From Sarcocystis neurona (Eukaryota > Apicomplexa > Conoidasida > Eucoccidiorida > Sarcocystidae), in NCBI GenBank assembly GCA_000727475.1, contig KL647294.1, positions 3,369,452-3,433,451 of the forward strand: DNA of 64,000 bases, in the 5' to 3' direction. The notes below the pieces were generated by a model, which was not told the DNA's origin, did not search any database, and worked only from the letters and a program-made list of their open reading frames with translations. Below, piece after piece: positions 35,014 to 47,512 of this stretch (positions within the stretch are counted from its first letter, which is position 1; the number at the start of each line of letters is the position of its first letter). Made by a program: the position numbers and the translations under genes.

Positions 35014-35039
35014 GCAGACACCAGCTAAGCAATGTTAGG

Positions 35040-35380
35040 CGTATTAAGCACCTGGTGTATGCAGGCATGCACACATCCCGTCTAGTTTCTGTACCTCCAC
35101 ACACATACCCGTATATATATATACATATAGGGCCACTCCATGTGTATACACCTACAAAGATACGCACGTATATATATGGAGCTATAAAAACACACGGAGG
35201 CGCATCCAGGGGAAGGCAGCATGTGCGCAAGTGCATGTTGCAAACAACGTATGCTCAGATCCATCTATACACATACACGTATACGTGTATGTGTGCGTGG
35301 ACAGATACATACGTATATGCATTTACGTGGATCTAGGTACACACAAAGAAATAGGTACCTACAGGTAGAACGGTAGGAAG
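35040..35380. repeat. TA/TGTATA microsatellite upstream of the CBM20 gene
   Basis: Degenerate ACACATA/TATGTG repeat immediately upstream of the proposed start codon on the minus strand. It would contain that gene's 5' UTR or promoter. No core element can be identified. Confidence 0.6.
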
Positions 35381-38300
35381 AGAAGACAGCAGCAGCAGCA
35401 GCAGCCGGAAAAGGCACACTTAAGAGACAAGACGAGCAGCAGCTGAAAACCGACGAAGCAGGAGGCAAGTGATGAGCAGGAGCATCGGCAGCAGCAACAC
35501 CAGCTCGAAGAAGTGGCACCGGCGCACAGCTGTGCTCCAATTTTTGTGAGAGTTCACAGAGAACAAACGTCTCAACAGCGAAGACGTTACACGTAGACTT
35601 GTAGAAATCTGCACATGTCATACTTGTTGATGAGACTCAACGAGACCTGGCTTTGACGTATACGGGTGATTCTCTCTCTCTCTGATCGGATCGTCGTTTT
35701 GTGCTGCACATCTCTTACATCCTCGGCGGCCGACTGTGTTCGTAGTGCGTTGTCTTCTCCTGAATGAACTGCTCTGACGGGCAAAAATTTCTTCGTTTGA
35801 GAAGTTTCCCGTGTTCTTGATGAGTTCTTTTCTGCAAAAAACTCTCACACGTGGAAAATGTGTAACGAGGCAGTTCACGTCTTTAGGTGTCATTCCCTTT
35901 TTTGGCGGATTTACTCTCCTGTGGAGGAAACCTCTGTTTTCAAACGCATGCTATTTTGCCACGGCGAACTTGTCTCGTTTGCGTAGGGTATCTTTTTCAC
36001 ACGAGATATCACATTCAAGTAGATATTTCATTCTGATAAACCTTATATAGCGTAGTAGTATATCTTTCTTCAACAGTAGAGAGGGAGTGCTATCCAGCTA
36101 AGGGTACTCCCACTAGCACGTTGTCTTGGTTTCAAAGACCTTCCCGCATTGAGCACCACAAGTGCTCTAACGGGACGTTTTTCCCATTCATAAACGCAGG
36201 CCCCTCCAGGGATATTTCTTCTGCGCACCTCTGAAGTTCTGGGAAGAAGCGGATCCGATTCTCGAGAAGCTCCGTGACAGTATTCTACGCGCGGGGCCTG
36301 TTCGTCACTCTTCCCTCCCAAGTAGAGTGTGTGTGCACAGACGCACAGAGAGACTGAAAGGAACCACAGAAACAAAGAAGGTCTGGGAAGAAACAGTTGC
36401 GAGGAAAGTGAAGTGCGGAAGCAGAGACGAAGCATGTGAAAAGGAACAATGCAGAGGGAAGGAGAGAAAAGTAATGCAGGCGGGGATCCTGTAAAAGGAT
36501 AGAGATCCACAAACACGGACAGGGAAAGTCCGGAGCAACGAGACACACTGAAGAAGAAGCCAGGATGCTCAAAAACTTATACACCACAATAAGAATGCCC
36601 GGTAATAACAACACGGGAATGACCGTATACAGCCGGCAAAGCTCCGTTAGTGTCGACCTGTGTACACTGCTTTGCAGGGTTTGGGACACGCCTGTAATCA
36701 AACAGTGTATTCACACATATTTACATATGGATATATTTGTACCTATATGAGAGGTACGTGTAGAGAAGGCATCATGTGAACGTTTTTTTGTCACGCGCCA
36801 AATACCTCGTCCCTTCTGAGGGATCGTCTCCGACATTTGCCCGCCATTGGGACGATTCAAATAGAGCGTCTTTTCAAGAAGCACGCAAGCGGATACAGCA
36901 TCACATAGACGGAGGTGGACATACGCATATTTACAATGTTCATAGACGTAGAGCACGTGAACGCCTAGCTTCGTCACGCGCGCATGCAGCCAACGTGTGA
37001 AGTCCCGTGAGAAGAAGCATGAATCTGTCTTGTTTCTCGCGTACACATGTGCAGAACAGAATTAATTTTCCCGCATGAACTTCGTGGCCTCGAGAGAAAG
37101 AAAATAACGGCACCGCGCTTATTGAGAAGTGTCTGCGACTAGCATTTGACGTTGAATAGCGCCGTGTGCAGAGGAGTGACCGCGACGCCTGCCTTTCGGC
37201 CGCTGGATGTACCCGTCGAGTCGCATTACGGGTTTTCATCCACGGTGGCTCACGTAAATAATTCATGCGAGGACAAGTATGCATGATTTGTTATCTGGCA
37301 TGCCTGCGTCTTGATAGGATTAATGTGGCCATGCGGAGGTGAGATCGAGGCGGGTGGAGGCGAAGAACGAGGCCGACGCCTGACGCCGCTACTTGTCTAG
37401 CTGCCAGGAGACACGCTCCTTCAGAGATACCGAAGGGTTCGTTACTAGCAGAGGACACTGAAGAACAACTCCAAAGAGGGATATCATTCGATCGAAGGTG
37501 GTGCCTTCTGTCGCACAAATCAGAACATTCACCCGTCTATCTCCATACGTCTATACGCATATGTGTGCATACACACATACAAGTGGATGCGCGTACAGCG
37601 GCGCCGTGGATCATGTTCGTTTACGTGTGTATGTATATGCTCACGCCATTGCAGCACACGTACGCCATACTGACAGGACAAACCATTGTCCTGGTTTCGA
37701 ATTTTGTCGGCGTACATGGGCCCAAGAATAGAGCTCCACTTGGTTCTGCACACGTCATAGTCTGCATTTGTATGCATTATATAACCGTGCGGAGGGCGCA
37801 GTCGCCTGACGGCAACGTATGTCCATTTGTATGTATATAAATATATTTCTTCATGGTACTATACGTGAACGCAACTGCGGGGTACGTACACCTGAGCAAC
37901 CGCTGTCCGGGTCTCACATTCGTGCGAGCCGGTGACGCTCCAGCCGTACGATCCCGTATAACCAACCTATCTGAAGTATCTGCAAGCTGTTGGGGCGTAC
38001 ACTTTTGACGACGCATATTGTGTATATTTTTGCGTGTCTCATGTGCAACAGAGGTCATTTCGGCGATACGGAGGAGGATCTGGGCAGATGTCTAGGACTT
38101 TCTCCCATGTTTGTCATTAGGTGACTACGAAGAGGAAAGCCCACGTTTCGAAGCGTATGCAGCCGGAAGATTCAGGATTTTGCACTTTCAAAGAAGACAG
38201 ACGGCAAAAAAGTTATATTCAAGAGGAAGCTGGCTTCCTTCTCAAAAGATAGGATAGTCTGCTCAAGAACTGCGGATGCTGCTGCTTTCCCCTTTTCTGA

Positions 38301-40651
38301 GACAGCAGGCGTCCGCGGGGAGGAGCTGTTTTAGTATCGTCTCTATTTCTTATAAATTGGAGGAATTGTTTCGATGTTGCCACTGTTTCTTGTAAAATTC
38401 GATCTTTCAGTGCGAAATATCAAGTGCCAGTTAGTCGTGCAGTGAAGATGCTCAAGACATATTAGCGCAAGCGGCCGATAAAGTACTTTCCGGATCCATA
38501 GATAGTAGAGAGGTGGCGGTCTTACAGTCTGGGGACACTCTACGATTGGACTTGAAGGCAGAACCCACTTTACACCCGGTGTTGTCCTCTACTGCCTGTT
38601 TTATGAGGTAATCGGAAGGATGAACTTTCCAGAGTCATGTCGTCGTTTTTCTGTCCTTAATGAGGAAGTGACTAGGCTTTTCTATACCGTCATGAGAACA
38701 TCTCTCTACTCTAAGACCATTCCTACTGGCATTTAAACAGAGAGGATCAAGTTCTGTTATTTACTATCCACTCGGTGATCTTCAATTGGTCGCCATAAAC
38801 TCCTTCCACTTCCTCTTAGAAGACCGTTTCCGCGGAAATCGTGCTGCTTGTAGTGACGTCGGCGCATTTCCGCGGTACGTTTGCGTATCATATGTAAACC
38901 GGCGATTCTATGACAATCCGTGTGCACGCATACACCCTTGCACGCATAAACACGCGTGCGTGGTTTACTAATTCCACTATTTCTGCTCATGTTATTCTGA
39001 GATGGCTTGAACAAAGGTCATTCCTCATTCCATGCTCAAACGCCCGTATGAGCCTTATCGCAGGTCTGTATACATACATATTTACATGCTTGTGTATGTG
39101 TACATATGTGTATATATATATATATCTTTGTAAATCTATATTCGAATTATCTTCCTTACCTGCACTTCTTCCGAACAAAACGACTGAGGACAAATATACA
39201 CTAATGGACCGACATACGCGCTTTCGTTTTTCCAGAAGCAAACTGAAGTGAAAGAAGCTGTTTCCGATTCCGAAGCATACGATTTCATACCGGATATAAA
39301 TCCGTGAATCTGTATGCAAGAGGTTTATCCGTCTGTTTGATCCTTAGCTCCTGCTGCAGGTGCTGCTGTGGTTGCGTTAGTATAACCCGCCACAAAACAG
39401 CGCTGTTCCTCTCTCCTCGTGGCTTCAGTCCTTATATCAGGTGCTGCTGTAAACCTAACGATTGGAAAATTTCAGTTCTGTTCAGTCGCTGTAGTCAACC
39501 TTTCAACTGAGGGGTTCTGCTGCAAGGAAACAAGAGGGTAGTATTCCAGTATGGACTGTCGGCATTCGTGCGAAGAAGAGAAGCCGAAGAAACAGACCGG
39601 GCGCTGGCTTGTCATAACAACAAAAGAACTCTCAAGGGAAAAAAGACCTCTCTTGTAGAGGAGACGGAAATAACGCGCTTTCATTAATCTTTCCTGTAAA
39701 TAATAATTTTAAGTGGTAATTTCTGCCCTTTGCTCAAGCACGAGGAAGCTGACACATTCTTAGAAGTCTTGCTGGTGCCCCTGTCACGGAACGCGGTAGT
39801 GGAACAGCTACTACGCTGCTCTTCAGTTCACCACTGCAACGACAAAGACACATATATGCGTACATATGTGTGCGCACTTATACATACACAAATAGATATG
39901 TATATATGTATATATACGTACCCACGTCTCACATTTATGTATGTGATACAAAAGTACACATCCTTCGCGCCAGCATACATGTACGTGTCTGAAAACGTGT
40001 AACTACGTACTTGTGCACTATTATATGTTGTGCGCACTGCACTGCATACACACGTAGGTGAAGTTCATCTTTCGGACGTGTGAGTCTCTTCACCCCCTGC
40101 AGAGAAGGCGCATTCAGACCGCGTGGCTTTGCTTGTGTTCACGGTACATTTATGTAGTTCCTTCTTTTTTGACGTTGTATACACGTGTACCCCGTTTGCA
40201 CGAGTACGGGTGTACTTCCTATTTTACGTGTATATATGCACGTCTATATAAACATACACGTTGTATACATATATGTATGTATATGTACAGATATTTTAAT
40301 AGTAACATATGCGGTTGAAGACTTATGCGTGTATATTATGTGTACCTGCATATGTTACGTACAGGATTGTAGACGTTGGTAAACCGAAACTCATGAGTGG
40401 TTCGTGTATGTGTGTCTGTGTACAACTTATGTACACACGTATATCTGCATTATGGACAACACGCAGGCGTGAAGTCATTCGCGTAGAAATGTGTGTACCC
40501 GTTTAACCTGACACATACGAAATGTGAGGTCCACGTTGGAGAGTTCCAACGGTATAGGTGTGTGTGCACCTATATACGTATACACTAAACTATTATATAT
40601 ACAGACTTGTGTAGGGATGCACGCACCAGTACCCCTCTGCACAGGCTTCAC

Positions 40652-40689
<38 letters not shown>

Positions 40690-41268
40690 ATATATGGGGG
40701 CGCGGTAGTTCTTGCAGTGTGAATATAATTTATATGTCCAGTGTGGATAGAATTTGTGTGACGATGTTTCACACAAAGCCTTCTTTACTGCAGTGAAGTA
40801 GTGGTTCGAGCTTTGAACTTCCGTGTCTTTCTTTGGGAGGCGTTGCCCCGGTAAGCGCTTTCTCTATAAAGGGAAAGTTGGGTGCAGGCAGATGGAAGTG
40901 ATTGCTCAGAAGGAGTGGAGATTTGCAGGCGCACACGTAAAACTCTGCGTGCAACCAACGAGTCAACTATCTTTAAACGGACAGAGACAACCTGCGTGCA
41001 ACATACTGAAAAGTCTACGTATATATCCGTATTACGTAAACGGTATACATATATGCATATATACATATATGTATACACGAGTAGAGAATTGCGTGCGAAC
41101 ACTTGGAAACGTGGATGCCTTGCCGAGGCAGACAGCTGACTGAGAATAAGGAGAGAAGCACGTGCAGCTAGAGAAGTGCATGCAGCAAGTTCGAGAAGGG
41201 GGACGTGCGTCGACTGGGCAACTGGATGCACCCAGTGCGGGAACTGCACGCGCTAATTCGACAGTTGC
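35381..41268. other. Largely unique region, no convincing gene
   Basis: A short CAG cluster at 35390-35510 is followed by AT-balanced sequence with few repeats up to about 39060. Short TGTATA stretches lie at about 39060-39130, 39840-39930 and 40150-40310. Frames of 60-158 codons occur on both strands, but none has recognisable motifs, and several have Cys/Phe/Ser compositions typical of non-coding frames. I see no gene here that I can support. Confidence 0.6.
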
Positions 41269-42270
41269 ATGCAGTCGGCACACTGGACAAGTGCGTATGG
41301 ACAAGAAGAGGAGAGCCTTCTAGGGCATGGAACTAAAAGAAAAAAACCGCAGGCGACCGGGTGGGAAGCTTACACGAAAAACTGGTGCATGCGACTGACA
41401 TATTGGCCCGCGAAGGCAATATCCAGTCGTGGCTGCAGATCAGAGCCAGCGGCAGCAATGAGACACGTGAGGGCAGTTATGCGTCTGGGCCAGCCGGGCC
41501 ATGCGGCTCCTGCTGCTACTGCTGTAGCGGGTGGGACACCGGCTGCGAGCGAAGTAGCTGCTGCTGCTGCAGCAGAAGATACAGGGGGCAGCGGCCAGTC
41601 CCGACACGCAGATAGCGGCAGCAGCAGCCACGGCGGCGGCAACTTTGAAGCAGGTGCAGCAGACGTAGGCAGCCAAAGAAGGAAATCGGCTGCTACTGCT
41701 GCAGGAGGAGTAGAAGGAGGAGGAGGAGAAGGAAGTGAAGGAATTCAATGGAAGGGAGGGACAAAACAAGCAGCAAAGGTGGCCGCACACGGGGGACAGC
41801 AGCAGCAGACGGGTGGGAGAGACGAGCACCAGCCGGTTCAGCAGAAGCACAAACAGCAGGAGCAGCGAAGAACACAGCAGATGGAGCACGGCCAGGAGGG
41901 TCAGCAGGGTAAAGAAGAAGAAGATGAAACGGAGGAGCAGGAAGGACCGCAGCAGCAGGAGAAGCAGCAGGAATCGATTGAAACAGGGCAGCGGCGGGGG
42001 AAAGACGCTGCAGCAGAGGACAAGGAGCAGCAGCAGCAAAGACGAGCACACAAACAGGCGGGAGAGGAGCAGAAGCAGCCGCAGCAAGGCGGACAGGACT
42101 GTGCAGCAGAGGAGAAGCAGCAAAAGGTAGAGAAGGCAGGGCCCCGTGCAGCTGCACCAGAAGTGGATGCGCTGCGGGATTATCGATTACGGCATCGCAT
42201 GCAGTACGAAGCACGGATGCGAAGAGAGGCAGAAGAAGAACAAAGACAGCAGCGCTTAAAGGAGGAGGAG
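41269..42270 (+). CDS. Gln/Glu-rich coiled-coil exon, unknown protein
   Basis: An open frame of 334 codons ending at a GAGGAG|GTATAAC donor, phase 0. The stop six bases later lies in the presumed intron. The start is uncertain: ATG at 41458 is in frame and precedes an Ala/Gly-rich region, and the frame is open upstream to 41269. The second half is strongly charged, with Gln, Glu, Arg and Lys in coiled-coil-like order. It closes with LRDYRLRHRMQYEARMRREA and EEEQRQQRLKEEE, which would form a long helix. Similar charged helices occur in many nuclear and cytoskeletal proteins, so no family is assigned. Exon-like plus sequence at 44660-45143 continues the same style and may belong to this gene. 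Confidence 0.55.
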
Positions 42271-42315
42271 GTATAACAGGACTTCTTTTTCTTTTCTGCT
42301 CTCCCCGCGTCTGCA

Positions 42316-43990
42316 GTGCAGGCGCGTCTTTCTTCTTCTTTCGCTCGTTCGTCGAGGAGTCAGTGCGCCACCTCTCTGAGGGCTGTATATAACAGCGGAT
42401 TCTCGTCTATCGATTTACCTCTCTATATCTGCGTACCTAGCTATCTATTAGTATCTTCGTCCGTGTCAGTGTACCAGTATCTAAGTTTCTATCTGTCGGT
42501 GTATGCCTATGTACTTATCTATTCATATGTACGTATGTACACATCCATACATGCATATACATGTATATATGCCGAGGTCCCTATCTGTTTGTCTATAGCT
42601 ACGTACCTCTCTATCTATCGATATCTCTCTTTCTGTCTTTCTCTCTCTACGTATACATATATATTTATATATATGTACATATCCGCCTATCTATACCGAC
42701 CTCCCTATCGATATAGTATCGATCGGTACCTCTCTCTATATATATGTACTTATCGGTCTGTCAATACCGCCGTCCCTATCTATTTGTCTGTAGCTATATA
42801 CCTACCTATGTATTAATACCTGTCTCTAGATATATGTGTACGTACGCTGTTTGTAGACACGTCTATACACATTAGTAGGACTGCGTTTGTTTCACTAGCT
42901 GGCTTGATCCTGAGGCTGCAGCTGTTGCTCGTACCACCACTGCTGCTGCTCGTGCTACCAGTCGGATGTACTACTCGCCGCTGCTTCGCTCCGCGCCTGC
43001 CGTATCTTCGCTTCCGTTTCTTTCCCCGGACGCACGTCAATTAGGAGGAGATATCAATTACAAACAGGCAGACGAAGGCGTATACGAGTGTGTATTTATT
43101 CGTGTGTGTGTCTGCATTTGTACATATATGTGCAGGCGAATGTGTTTGCATCCATATATATGTATATATATATATGCATATATACATTTATTTGTCCATT
43201 AGTGTGTATATGGCCGTACGTACACATGTGTATGCATGTGTATGTGTGTATGTAAACGGAGCCGCACACACATATACAGATAGAGAGAGAAGGAGCTGTG
43301 CGCATACTTGCACATACGTGTACACATAAACGTGTGTATTAGATACGGTTGTATTTCTACGAGGTGACATGTACATCGGCTAGTACAGCTCAGTATATGT
43401 AACGCATCTGCATGCATAAAATGTATGTATGTATGTGTGTATGCTTTTATATATGGCGCACGTATTTTTCCGTAGAGATTGAGACGTGCCTCTACAGCGC
43501 GCGGGCGCACGAATGCGTTATACATATACATATATAGAGAGAGGTAGATAGAAAGATATGTAGATAGATAGATAGAGATATAGATATAGATAGATAGATA
43601 TAGATATAGATAGATATAGATATAGATAGATATAGATATAGCTAGATAGATAGATATAGACACATAGATATATGCGTGTCAGCACTACATATTTATACAT
43701 ATGGATACGTACATGTGTATGTACCTGTGTGTGTGTGTGTCTGTGTGTATTTCTTTGCAAATCACACCTGTATACATATATATATATATAAATGTGTACA
43801 CAACTGTGTGGATGTGTATATGTGTATGTAGACGTGTGTATACATATAGAGATGTGTGTTCGAATGCATATATATGTGTATGCCTCTTTGTGTCTGTACG
43901 TATGTATATATGTATGTGTATATGTATGACGTGCCCGAAGCAGTGCAGTCAAACGTATGTGGGGGCGTGTGTATCGCATTTTGCTTTTGA
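42316..43990. repeat. TATC/GATA and TGTATA repeat region
   Basis: Pyrimidine-rich TATCTAT-like stretches (42400-42830), TGTATA-type sequence (43080-43480), a clean GATA/TAGATA block (about 43540-43665), then more TGTATA. If the 41269 exon belongs with the 44.7 kb exon, this would be an intron. No coding signal. Confidence 0.7.
43540..43665. repeat. GATA/TAGATA tetranucleotide repeat
   Basis: TAGATAGATAGATA and TAGATATAGATAGATA units in near-perfect series on plus. Confidence 0.9.
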
Positions 43991-44620
43991 GTGTTCAAAG
44001 TACTTTTGTGCCGCTTTTGTTGTCATCTCCGGTGTTGTGCCTGCTTCTGCTCCTGCAGCACCTTAGCTGCTGCCGCGGCTTTTCCGGAGCATGTAGCCGT
44101 GGGTGCATACACCGCTCAGTGTGAAGCACCTCTGACTCTGCTGCTCTCTACAGCGCTCTACTTTCCCAAGCGTGCGACATCGTCATCAAGTGGTCCTGCT
44201 GCTGCAACAGCTGTTGCTGCTGCTTTTGCAGCTGCTGTTTCTGTTGCGGCCGCCGGTGCTGTGGCTGCTGCTGCTGTGGACGCTGTCTTTGAGGCGGCTG
44301 TCGGTAGACTGCTGCCGTTAGTGCGACTACGCCGCTGCTGCGGTTCCTGCATGCGATACGGACACTCTTCCTGTTATACTGCTCGTGCTGCTGTCAGGAC
44401 TGTTGCTGTTGATGTTGCTGCTGCAGTCCCCCTCTCCTTGGGCGACCCCAGCGCGAGTGCCCCTGCTGCTGCGACTGCACCTGTTACCGCTGTCCGGTCT
44501 TTTGCAGTGCTTCTTGCTCCGGTAGCACTGCCCTGCACTTGGTGCTGCTGCCGCTGCAACTGCTGTTCTGCTTGTCGGTAGGGGGGCGGGACGGTATGCC
44601 CTTGTTGCCGTCGCTGCTGC
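43991..44620 (+). CDS. Possible Ala-rich exon; strand ambiguous
   Basis: After a CAG/TTAG acceptor-like site near 44066, plus reads AAAFPEHVAVGAYTAQCEAP and LTLLLSTALYFPKRA, then long Ala/Val runs from GCT triplets. A possible GCTCCG|GTAGCA donor lies near 44521. The minus strand over the same bases also reads as plausible Gln/Ala/Thr protein (for example VPPPYRQAEQQLQRQQHQ). Triplet repeats are open both ways, so the coding strand cannot be settled by eye. Confidence 0.3.
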
Positions 44621-44659
44621 TGCTGCACATGTTCACTTCGATACGTTTCGCTTGACGTG

Positions 44660-45147
44660 GCTTCTTGCGTACTGCTGTACTGCTGCTCCTTCGTCGCTGT
44701 CGGGAGTCCTGCTGGGTTGCGTCTGCTGCTGCCAAAGGTCTTTTTATGCGCGTCTACCCGCGCCGCTCTCCGCATGTGGGTGCCTTTGCGGCGCCGGGTT
44801 CGGTTCTGTCGCTGCTGGTGCAGAGAAATGCTTGGCTGGCAGAGGCGCTGCAGCAGGAAGAGCAGCGCGCCACAGCAGTGCGACTGGCAGCAGATGAAGA
44901 GATGGGCAGGCAGCTGTTTGAACAGGTAAATCAACATTTGCTGCGCCAGCGAGCTGGAGAAGGAAACGACGCAGGCGCAGCAGAAGCAGCGGCAGGAAGA
45001 GGAAGAACAGCAGCAGCAGAAGCAGCAGCAGGCGCACGGTCGCCGCTCACTGAGTGGCATGACGAGCATCTGCGTCAGTGCCAAGAGGAGCAACGGCGTC
45101 TGCAACAGCAGGAACAGGAGGCGTACTGTCCGGGCGCTGACGGGTAA
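44660..45147 (+). CDS. Gln/Glu/Ala-rich exon, possible continuation of the 41.3 kb gene
   Basis: The frame contains AFAAPGSVLSLLVQRNAWLA, EALQQEEQRATAVRLAADEE and MGRQLFEQVNQHLLRQR, an Ala-rich stretch, then TEWHDEHLRQCQEEQRRLQQ. It ends either at the in-frame TAA (45145-45147) or at the overlapping CGG|GTAAGAT donor at 45143, which is strong and argues for another exon. The helical, charged style matches the exon ending at 42270 on the same strand. No family is recognised. Confidence 0.45.
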
Positions 45148-45149
45148 GA

Positions 45150-47000
45150 TAAAATATCTGCAGGTCGCACAGGATATAACTAGATATTCACACGGAAAAA
45201 GAGAGGCAGAAAGAAGGGGACCTCTCTGTGTGTGGATGGACGCACTTCCTCCACACACGACAGATGTCGCTTCGAAAGAGAGAGCGGGTGCCTACGAGTA
45301 TTTACTCGCCTTTCTGTCTGTCTGCGTCTGGAAAGGGCCTCTGAATTCTGGGACGTGCTTGTAAGTGCGTGTATGTACACACGTATGTACATATATATAT
45401 ATATGCATTTGTCACGCACACACGCGCAATGTACGTACGCGCGGGCATGTGTATGTATGTGTGCGACGCATGGGGAAGTGGGCAGCAAGACGGCTAATTT
45501 GAAGGGACTGCTGACTTTGTGGGGTTGTGTACCGTCTGCAACAAGAGACAGGAGAAGTGCAGAAGAAGAATGACTCATGAAGAAATCGAAGAAGGTGATG
45601 AGGAAGAAAGGGATGGGCCTTTCTTCGTCTCCTCGGATGTATCTCTGAGTGTTCCAGGAGGGGAGAGGCGGGTCCAGCAGCAGAACGTGCGGCAGGGGCC
45701 AGCAGGTCATCACAGTTTCTGTCGTGAGCGTTGCCAGTAATCGACTGTTTGTTTGTGTGAGGGTATGGAGGCAGAGAAGTAGAAAAAGAAGAAACAGAGA
45801 GACAAGGGCTGGCTCGGGACGGATGAATAGAAACGACTTCTCACGGAGGAGGCGGGGGAGCAGCAAAAGACTCCGCGCCGTGAAGAGGAAGGGCAGGAAG
45901 TGGGCAGCAAGCAACAGGCGACGCACGACACCTTTTGCAGCAGGACAGCAGGAGGGAAGTTAAAGGTGTCCACAAACGGAAAAGCAGAGCGCAGACGTCA
46001 AAGTAGGGGGGCGGACGTCGTCGCAGGGGGAGGACGCATGCAAAGAGGAGACGCACTGAAGTGCTGGACGGAAGCGTAGCCTGTACTATAAAGGGGCAGA
46101 AGTACGAGGCAGCAGCATCACTACATAGTCACCACTTTCTACAGGCACGAAAAAGTGTGTATATACATACACGGCTGTTGAGGTGCACGCCGGGGAACGT
46201 GTAGAGGAATGTACATGGGAGAGGACGTCTTGCCGAAGGGTTCACACAAGTGGCGGACATGTGTGTATGAGTATGTGAGAGAAGGTGAGTAAAATGACAC
46301 CAGCGAAGAAAACGGGGTGAGAGGCGGCGCGTGGAGAGAAGTCGAAGTGACGCAGAAGGATGTGAAGACCAGATGCATGCACGCAGCAGCAGAAAAACTG
46401 TGCAGGAGAGGAGGAGGAGCAGCCCGAGAGACGGGGGAGTGCGGAGAGGCACGGGTGCGACGCGACCGAGGGGGGGAAAGGGGCAGCCGCAACCAGCAGA
46501 GAAAGTTCGGGGAAGGGAAGAGTGTGAAGGTCAGCGGGCTCCGGTGAAGAGAAAGTGAACCGGACTGCTTATGTGCACAGTGAAAGGCTGCAGTGAGGGA
46601 CGGGGGTTAAAACGAAGAAGAGAGAAACAGAGGAAAACGCCCTGCCCACAGAAGAAAAGGACGGCAGCAAACACGGACCTGCACGTCTGCAGGGGGAGGC
46701 GGAAGCTACTGCGCGGAGGGGTCACAAAGACGAAGAACAAGCGAGGGAGCACTGCACACACCCGAGTGGTCCGTTCTTGAAGTTAAAAGAAGAAGAAGAC
46801 AGAAGGGAAGGAGAGGGAGAAGAAATGGGAGAAAGACGAAGGCGCGCAGTTAACGTGGAGGGCCGTGTGAAGTGCCGGTGGTGTATACTTCTGCGAGGTG
46901 GGCTGCGTTACAAGGAGAAGTTTGAGCGACCGTAAGGAAAGGTGTGCCGCATGCGAAGAAATGGCGGAGGAGGAGGTAGTAGCTCGAAAGAACGGAAAAC
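45150..47000. other. Purine-rich region with short exon-like frames
   Basis: Plus is AGAAGA/GGAGG-rich. Frames include 45519-45740 (RRRMTHEEIEEGDEEERDG), which follows an ACAG acceptor-like site, and 45649-45963 (Arg-rich). They might be 3' exons of the 41-45 kb gene, but the purine bias alone opens such frames. On minus the same bases give Leu/Ser/Phe-rich shadows. Confidence 0.3.
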
Positions 47001-47365
47001 AGCGAGATGCAGACGAGCACCAGCGAATCCGGTCAGGGGGAAAGGAGAGGAGGAAAAGCAGCACGAAGCAGCAGTATCGAACGGTAGCACGTACAACAGC
47101 AGCAGCACCAGCAGCAGCATCAGCAGCACCACCAGCAGCATTAGCAGCAGCACCACCAGCAGCATTAGCAGCACCACCAGCAGCAGCAGCAACACCAGCA
47201 CCAGCAGCAGCATCAGCAGCAGCATTAGCAGCAGCAACACCAGCACCACCAGCAGCATCAGCAGCAACAGCACGGCATCGTTCGGTTAGGCGTCATACAA
47301 GAAGAGAAGCTGTTTTAAAGGAAGAAATGGTGACAAACGGAAGCGGGGGGAAAAAACTTCAGTAG
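46898..47365 (+). CDS. Ala/Pro-rich ORF over a CAGCAC/CAGCAT repeat, unknown
   Basis: 155 codons. A Lys/Arg/Glu-rich N-terminal third leads into Ala/Pro repeats encoded by GCAGCACCAGCAGCAT-type units (about 47095-47270), then a basic tail. No motif. The frame could be a repeat artefact, because the same block also reads as Ser/Thr in a second plus frame and as Leu/Met/Val on minus. Confidence 0.25.
   Translation: MGCVTRRSLSDRKERCAACEEMAEEEVVARKNGKQRDADEHQRIRSGGKERRKSSTKQQYRTVARTTAAAPAAASAAPPAALAAAPPAALAAPPAAAATPAPAAASAAALAAATPAPPAASAATARHRSVRRHTRREAVLKEEMVTNGSGGKKLQ
47095..47272. repeat. CAG/CAC/CAT triplet repeat
   Basis: Units of CAGCAGCACCAGCAGCAT and CAGCAGCATTAG. It is open in several frames. 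A related, shorter block occurs at about 47795-47870. Confidence 0.9.
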
Positions 47366-47512
47366 ACGAGGGGAAGGACGACGTAAAGAAGAAACAGCGT
47401 TGGAGGGGGCGGTGCATGCGCAGCAGGGGAAGAAAACCGGCAAGAATCGTCAGCGACGAGACCCTAAGAGAAGTGCGACACAAGTCGCATAGGAGCAATA
47501 CGAAGGAGACCA

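Noticed and set aside
33905..35038. 377-codon plus frame rich in Leu opposite the start of the CBM20 gene
   Set aside because: The Leu runs come from CTG repeat. The minus frame gives a start codon, an upstream stop and a Ser/Arg/Gln-rich chain continuous with the HEQ array.
36070..36701. Overlapping minus frames of 138-158 codons
   Set aside because: Rich in Ser, Leu, Phe and Cys with no motif, and overlapping in different frames. Typical of non-coding sequence.
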